From positions 1 through 46,336 of the forward strand of contig NZ_RHHT01000077.1 in the NCBI RefSeq assembly GCF_003710985.1: DNA of 46,336 nucleotides, written 5' to 3'. Below, piece after piece: positions 41,882-46,336 of the stretch; positions within the stretch are counted from its first letter, which is position 1; the number at the start of each line of letters is the position of its first letter. Position numbers and translations under genes: made by a program. Under the pieces are notes generated by a model. It saw nothing but the letters and a program-made list of their open reading frames with translations, was not told where the DNA came from and searched no databases. The DNA comes from Brevibacillus panacihumi. GTDB taxonomy: Bacteria; Bacillota; Bacilli; Brevibacillales; Brevibacillaceae.

Positions 41882-42238
41882 AAGAGTTCTCCTTTTTCTA
41901 CCAGAGTTAGCTCAAATCGATCCCGATTTACAGAGGGAAGGATGAAAGTTCATAAATTTGTTCATAAATTTGTTAACAAAATGATAACAAATAGACTTTG
42001 TTAACAGGTAAATTTATGTATACTTAAATGGGTGCTACGCTAGGGAAGAGGGGTCTACATACCCATCTATTCCTTTTGTTTGTTTTCACGAGGGTTGCTA
42101 ATCCTTTTCGCGATTGGGTATCATAGTTGTGGAAAGTAAAGATTTCCAACGTGAGCAAACAATTGGGAAAGACTTTGCCTTCTAGTTACATAGCGTAGCT
42201 AGAACGTTACCAACACGAAGAAAGAGGGGTTCATAGGT
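41882..42238. promoter_or_regulatory. 357-bp divergent control region and oxidase leader
   Basis: GTTCATAAATTT is repeated in tandem at 41948-41971. Palindrome TTGTTAACAA (41970-41979) is echoed by TTGTTAACAG (41998-42007), 28 bp on. TATACT at 42019-42024 is the likely -10 for ctaC, its -35 overlapping the second palindrome with a short 15-bp spacer. The leader is about 200 nt and contains hairpins ATGGGT (42028-42033)/ACCCAT (42061-42066) and TGGAAA (42130-42135)/TTTCCA (42143-42148). Redox (Rex- or ResD-like) control is plausible, but no full consensus is present. Confidence 0.4.
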
Positions 42239-43267
42239 ATGAAGGGTTGGCAACAGTATTGGCGTCAACTGTCCCTGTTTGGTCTGCTGTCGCTGGTATT
42301 AACCGGTTGCGGTAAAGAAGAGCTTTCCGCTCTAAGACCCTCAGGTCCGGTTGCAGCCATGCAATTCGATTTGATGAAGCTGTCCTTTTTTATCATGATC
42401 GGCGTATTTGTAGTCGTTATGCTGATCTTTACGTACGTACTTATTCGATATCGTAAGCGTCCGGGACAGCAAGGGATTCCGAAACAAGTGGAAGGAAACC
42501 ATGCGTTAGAGATTCTCTGGACTGTTATTCCGTTCCTGCTTCTGATTGTGATGGCGGTTCCAACTGTTACGACAGGATTTGAGCTGCACAAAAAGTATTC
42601 TCCTGAAGAGGCTGTGCAAGTAAAGGTTACGGCTCACCAATATTGGTGGGAATTCGAGTACCCTGACCTTGGCGTGGCTACAGCACAAGACTTGGTTATT
42701 CCAGTGGACAAAAAGGTACAGTTCGTCGTTACGTCCGCAGACGTGAAGCACGCGTTCTGGATCCCTGCTCTGGGCGGTAAAATCGATACCAACCCTGGCT
42801 TGGAAAACCCAATCTGGCTGCAAGCTGACAAAACCGGCGTCTTCTACGGGAAGTGCGCGGAGCTCTGTGGAGCGTCCCATGCTTTGATGGACTTCAAAGT
42901 AACCGTTATGGAACAAGCCGATTTTGACAACTGGACTGCAAAAATGAAAGGTGTTCAAGCCGCTGAGCCAGTAGCAGCAACATCTGCTGTTGCGAAACAA
43001 GGTGAAGACATCTTCAACCAAAGCTGCTTGGGCTGCCATGCGATTGCAGGCAAAGGCGGCAAACTGGGTCCAAACCTGACCAACTTCGCTGACCGTGAGC
43101 GTGTGGCCGGTATCCTGGCTCATACTCCAGAGAACGTTGCAGAATGGCTGAAAGACCCTCAAAAAATCAAACCAGGTAACAACATGCCTAACCTCAACCT
43201 GGATGACAATCAAGTAAATGCATTGGTAGAGTACATGTCCACGCTGACAGTGGAAGATAAGAAATAG
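42239..43267 (+). CDS. ctaC: caa3 cytochrome c oxidase subunit II with heme c domain
   Basis: This 342-residue lipoprotein has lipobox L21-T-G-C24. It has two membrane spans (about 42-65 and 88-108), then the CuA cupredoxin domain: H171, C206, E208, C210, H214 and M217 (KCAELCGASHALM). A fused cytochrome c domain follows, with C263-x-x-C266-H267 and distal M316 (NNMPNL). This fusion defines the caa3 type, where electrons go from cytochrome c through heme c and CuA. ATG has AGAGGGG upstream. First gene of the operon. No ctaA/ctaB heme A genes are in the window. Confidence 0.96.
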   Translation: MKGWQQYWRQLSLFGLLSLVLTGCGKEELSALRPSGPVAAMQFDLMKLSFFIMIGVFVVVMLIFTYVLIRYRKRPGQQGIPKQVEGNHALEILWTVIPFLLLIVMAVPTVTTGFELHKKYSPEEAVQVKVTAHQYWWEFEYPDLGVATAQDLVIPVDKKVQFVVTSADVKHAFWIPALGGKIDTNPGLENPIWLQADKTGVFYGKCAELCGASHALMDFKVTVMEQADFDNWTAKMKGVQAAEPVAATSAVAKQGEDIFNQSCLGCHAIAGKGGKLGPNLTNFADRERVAGILAHTPENVAEWLKDPQKIKPGNNMPNLNLDDNQVNALVEYMSTLTVEDKK

Positions 43268-43306
43268 ACTAGCCGAAGGCAGTAACGCTTAAAAGGAGGT
43301 AAAACC

Positions 43307-45148
43307 GTGTCTGCACATGCTTCTCACGCACCAAATCGTAGCGGGCTGTGGGATTGGCTCACGACAGTTGACCACAAGAAGATCGGGATTCTGTATTTGA
43401 TCGCCGGTGGAATTTTCTTCTTGGCCGGCGGTCTAGAGGCTATCCTGATCCGTTTGCAGCTTATTTATCCAGAGCTCTCCATTGTCGGTGCAAGGACTTT
43501 TAACGAACTGATCACCATGCACGGAACCACGATGATCTTCCTGGCAGCGATGCCGATCATCTTCGCTCTGATGAACGCGATTGTACCTCTGCAAATTGGT
43601 GCTCGCGACGTAGCATTCCCATTTGTGAACGCCCTGGGTTTTTGGCTCTTCTTCTTCGGAGGAGTTCTGCTCAACACTAGCTGGTTCTTGGGCGGTGCCC
43701 CGGATGCTGGTTGGACCTCGTATGCGACCTTGTCGCTGAATCAGTACAGCCACATGGGTGTGGATTTCTACGTTCTCGGTTTGCAGATTGCCGGTCTGGG
43801 TACCCTGATCGGTGGTATCAACTTCCTGGTAACGATCATCAACATGCGTGCTCCAGGAATGACGTTTATGCGCATGCCGATTTTCACATGGGCATCCTTC
43901 GTTACCTCCGGATTGATCCTGTTCGCTTTCCCAGCGATCACGGTAGGTCTGGTATTGCTGATGTTCGACCGTCTGTTTGGCGGTAACTTCTTCAACCCGG
44001 ATGCGGGCGGTAACATCATTATCTGGGAGCATTTGTTCTGGATCTTCGGTCACCCTGAAGTTTACATCTTGATTCTCCCAACATTCGGTATCATCTCCGA
44101 AGTTGTGGCTACTTTCTCGAAAAAACGTCTGTTCGGTTACAGCTCCATGGTATTCGCGACAGCGCTGATCGGCTTCCTTGGCTTCATGGTGTGGGCTCAC
44201 CACATGTTCACAACAGGTCTCGGCGCCGTAGCCAACACCCTGTTCGGTCTGGCGACGATGCTGATCGCCGTGCCGACGGGTATTAAGATCTTTAACTGGC
44301 TGTTGACGATGTGGGGCGGACAAATTCGCTTCACGACAGCGAACCTTTTTGCAGTTGGTTTCATTCCGACGTTTACAATCGGTGGTATGACCGGGATCAT
44401 GCTGGCTATTCCTCCGGCTGACTATCAGTACCATGACACGTATTTCGTCGTAGCGCACTTCCACTACGTTATCGTTGGTGGTATGGTGTTCGGTCTGTTC
44501 TCGGGTCTTTACTACTGGTGGCCAAAAATGTTCGGTAAAATGATGAACGAGACCATCGGGAAATGGAACTTCTGGCTGTTCTTCATCGGTTTCCATCTGA
44601 CCTTCTTCCCGCAGCACTTCCTGGGCTTGATGGGGATGCCGCGCCGTGTCTATACGTACCTGGCAGGACAAGGTCTGGAAACAGGTAACTTTATCAGTTC
44701 GATCGGTGTTATCGGAATGACGCTCGGTACCATTTTGTTCGTAGTCAATGCGATTGTGTCCGCTCGAGGACCAAAAGCTGCGGCTGATCCATGGGATGGA
44801 CGTACGCTGGAGTGGGCGATTCCATCTCCGCCGCCAGAGTACAACTTCGCACAAACTCCACTGGTTCGTGGTCTGGATGCTTTGTGGGTAGAAAAAATGG
44901 CTGGCAACAAAGGCATGACACCAGCAGAGCCGCTCGGTTCCATTCACATGCCATCGCCTTCGTTCTTGCCATTCCTGATGTCTATAGGTTTGTTCGTTGC
45001 AGGTTATGGCTTCATGTATCACGTGTACCCGGTTGTCATTCTGGGTATTGGATTCACATTTGGTTGCATGATTGCTCGTTCTTTGAAAGACGATCCTGGC
45101 TACCACATTGAACCGGAAGAAATTGAGGGGAAAGGGGTTAAGGCTTAA
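43307..45148 (+). CDS. ctaD: caa3 cytochrome c oxidase subunit I
   Basis: This 613-residue catalytic subunit contains about 13 membrane spans, heme a and the a3-CuB centre. Visible marks are the heme a ligand in ITMHGTTMIF, the CuB histidine and cross-linked tyrosine in FGHPEVYILILP, the paired CuB histidines in WAHHMFTTG, and the heme a3/a histidines in VAHFHYVIVGG. Proton-channel residues are also in place. The start is GTG with AAGGAGG at 6 nt. It follows ctaC by 39 bp and abuts ctaE. Confidence 0.97.
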   Translation: MSAHASHAPNRSGLWDWLTTVDHKKIGILYLIAGGIFFLAGGLEAILIRLQLIYPELSIVGARTFNELITMHGTTMIFLAAMPIIFALMNAIVPLQIGARDVAFPFVNALGFWLFFFGGVLLNTSWFLGGAPDAGWTSYATLSLNQYSHMGVDFYVLGLQIAGLGTLIGGINFLVTIINMRAPGMTFMRMPIFTWASFVTSGLILFAFPAITVGLVLLMFDRLFGGNFFNPDAGGNIIIWEHLFWIFGHPEVYILILPTFGIISEVVATFSKKRLFGYSSMVFATALIGFLGFMVWAHHMFTTGLGAVANTLFGLATMLIAVPTGIKIFNWLLTMWGGQIRFTTANLFAVGFIPTFTIGGMTGIMLAIPPADYQYHDTYFVVAHFHYVIVGGMVFGLFSGLYYWWPKMFGKMMNETIGKWNFWLFFIGFHLTFFPQHFLGLMGMPRRVYTYLAGQGLETGNFISSIGVIGMTLGTILFVVNAIVSARGPKAAADPWDGRTLEWAIPSPPPEYNFAQTPLVRGLDALWVEKMAGNKGMTPAEPLGSIHMPSPSFLPFLMSIGLFVAGYGFMYHVYPVVILGIGFTFGCMIARSLKDDPGYHIEPEEIEGKGVKA

Positions 45149-45775
45149 ATGGCTACACATCACGCACATGCGGTATTGCCTGACGAACCGGAAAAAGCCA
45201 CCCTTGAGGGCAAGAATAAGATTCTTGGCTTCTGGCTCTTCCTTGGCGGTGAGACCGTCCTTTTCGGTTCCTTGTTTGCGACCTTTATCGCACTTCGCGA
45301 TCAGGCCAATGGCGGACCTACTTCACAGCAATTGTTCGATATGCCGCTCGTTGCTGCTGCAACACTGATCCTGTTGACCAGCTCGATGGCAAGCGTTATG
45401 GCTGTTCTAGCCCTGCATAAAAAGAACTTGAAACAACTGCAAACCTGGATGACAATTACTGTTGTTCTGGGTCTTGCGTTCCTTGCCTTGGAGATTTATG
45501 AGTTTGTCCACTACACAAGTATGGGACACACTATTAGTGCGAGTGCTTTTGGTTCGGCCTTCTATACACTGGTCGGCTTCCACGGAGCGCACGTGGCGTT
45601 CGGTATCTGTTGGATCATCGCCCTTCAATTGCAAACGGTCAAGAAAGGCCTGACAGTGGTTACAGCACCGAAGTTCTACGTAGCTTGCTTGTACTGGCAC
45701 TTCATCGACGTCGTTTGGGTATTCATCTTTACTGTGGTATACCTCATGGGTATGATCGGTGGAAAGGTGGGATAA
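45149..45775 (+). CDS. ctaE: caa3 cytochrome c oxidase subunit III
   Basis: This 208-residue five-helix membrane protein carries the family pattern (LGFWLFLGGETVLFGSLFATF; FTLVGFHGAHV-like AFYTLVGFHGAHVAFGICW; ACLYWHFIDVVWVFIFTVVYL). It stabilises subunit I and its proton uptake. The ATG lies directly after the ctaD stop, with no gap. The ribosome binding site GGGGAAAGGGG lies inside ctaD at a long distance, so reinitiation after ctaD is likely. Confidence 0.95.
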   Translation: MATHHAHAVLPDEPEKATLEGKNKILGFWLFLGGETVLFGSLFATFIALRDQANGGPTSQQLFDMPLVAAATLILLTSSMASVMAVLALHKKNLKQLQTWMTITVVLGLAFLALEIYEFVHYTSMGHTISASAFGSAFYTLVGFHGAHVAFGICWIIALQLQTVKKGLTVVTAPKFYVACLYWHFIDVVWVFIFTVVYLMGMIGGKVG

Positions 45776-45779
45776 AACA

Positions 45780-46103
45780 ATGGGAGCAGGTACGCATAAC
45801 GAAGATGTTCGCAAGCCGAAAGTAAGTCATGACGGCGTAAAAAGGCATCTGGTGGCCTTCATTGGATCACTTCTTTTGACTGCATTGGCCTTCATTGCGG
45901 TCGCGTATGAAGCAGTTCCAGTAGGCTTTACCGTACCATTTATCGTCATCCTGGCTATTGTTCAAGCATTATTCCAACTTTTCGTCTGGATGCATATGGA
46001 CCAAAAAGGGCACGAGTTCGCTCGAATCAGTATCTTTGCAGGTTCGTTCTTTATCGCAGCAGCGATCTTCGTGTTCATCTTCTGGGTTTGGGTTGGAGCA
46101 TAA
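45780..46103 (+). CDS. ctaF: caa3 cytochrome c oxidase subunit IV
   Basis: This 107-residue protein has three membrane spans (about 25-43, 50-70 and 82-104) and the family loop QLFVWMHMDQKGHEF. The hydrophilic N-terminus (GAGTHNEDVRKPKVSHDGVKRH) is cytosolic. I chose ATG at 45780, 4 bp after the ctaE stop, since the in-frame ATG at 45759 lies inside ctaE. Last gene of the operon, followed by a terminator. Confidence 0.93.
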   Translation: MGAGTHNEDVRKPKVSHDGVKRHLVAFIGSLLLTALAFIAVAYEAVPVGFTVPFIVILAIVQALFQLFVWMHMDQKGHEFARISIFAGSFFIAAAIFVFIFWVWVGA

Positions 46104-46106
46104 TAC

Positions 46107-46145
46107 AAAAGAGAGCAGACAATTCATTTTGTCTGCTCTCTTTTT
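46107..46145. terminator. Terminator of the caa3 operon
   Basis: AAAAGAGAGCAGACA and TGTCTGCTCTCTTTT pair over 15 bp with an 8-9 nt loop, then T. The mirrored A-run lets it also serve the convergent partial gene at the right edge. Confidence 0.9.
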
Positions 46146-46161
46146 CTGTTCAGATAAGGGT

Positions 46162-46336
46162 TTATAAGCCTTCGAAGCTTTTTTCAGCTCCTTCAGAAGA
46201 AGCCCACAAAATGTAGAAAGGGAGGACCAGGAAAAGCTGGTCGAGGAAAAAGGGAGAAGAGCGGAAGGCATTTGGGATCTTGACCAAGCTGGAGCGGAAA
46301 AGGCGGAACACGCTATCAGCGGCCAGCGCGCCCAGC
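46162..46336 (-). CDS. Partial gene at the right edge, C-terminus of a membrane protein
   Basis: A reverse-strand frame enters from beyond 46336 without a stop and ends at TAA (46162-46164), about 57 residues. It includes one hydrophobic span (FFLDQLFLVLPFYILWAS) after a basic amphipathic stretch (VFRLFRSSLVKIPNAFRSS). It fits a membrane protein C-terminus, and its end faces the bidirectional terminator of the oxidase operon. The family is not identifiable from this piece; it is not the expected CtaG, which normally lies on the forward strand. Confidence 0.55.
   Translation of the reverse strand, partial: LGALAADSVFRLFRSSLVKIPNAFRSSPFFLDQLFLVLPFYILWASSEGAEKSFEGL

Noticed and set aside
43433..45169. 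578-codon reverse frame opposite ctaD
   Set aside because: Antisense of a highly conserved oxidase subunit; rich in H, Q, E and R with no structure.

Overview
The window looks like chromosomal DNA of an aerobic, moderately GC-rich Bacilli species, most likely Brevibacillus or a close Paenibacillaceae relative. This is inferred from strong AGGAGG-type ribosome binding sites, frequent GTG/TTG starts, a lipoprotein-type caa3 oxidase, an OpuA glycine betaine importer, the Bacillus-type mrfA-mrfB repair pair and two MocR regulators. No 16S or housekeeping marker is present, so the genus is not proven. I saw no insertion sequence, prophage, tRNA, rRNA or CRISPR array.

Layout: (1) 0.2-4.7 kb: an isochorismatase-like hydrolase, then a GbsR-type regulator divergent from an opuAA-opuAB-opuAC osmoprotectant importer. 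(2) 5-10.4 kb: a DUF2167 membrane protein, a DedA protein, and a tightly overlapped DUF3311/sodium symporter/nitrilase operon divergent from a LysR regulator. (3) 10.5-14.4 kb: a PAP2 phosphatase, an iron alcohol dehydrogenase, and a VOC/AlkC-like/TetR operon whose promoter spacer holds a perfect 21-nt palindrome. (4) 14.4-22.6 kb: a SulP anion transporter divergent from a medium-chain reductase, an A/T-rich orphan, mrfA-mrfB with a LexA-like box between -35 and -10, and a small orphan. (5) 22.6-27.3 kb: a GNAT acetyltransferase, two convergent MocR regulators whose stop codons overlap, and a proline dehydrogenase divergent from the second MocR. (6) 27.4-40.1 kb: a tightly packed eight-gene envelope operon (large membrane protein, ABC ATPase, ABC-2 permease, coiled-coil/glycine-repeat protein, MoxR ATPase, DUF58, BatA-like protein, double-vWA protein) closed by a strong terminator. 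(7) 40.1-41.9 kb: a SurA-N-like protein, an orphan promoter with a 14-codon ORF, and a short-chain dehydrogenase. (8) 42.2-46.1 kb: ctaCDEF, the caa3 cytochrome c oxidase, behind a long structured leader. The window ends in a partial reverse-strand gene.

The best candidate for an undescribed system is the 27.4-40.1 kb operon. It joins a GldA/NatA-like ABC exporter to a MoxR-DUF58-vWA chaperone module and contains a protein with an in-frame 18-bp minisatellite. The most striking single-gene anomaly is the MocR regulator at 23318-24739, in which the lysine that normally carries pyridoxal phosphate is glutamine.
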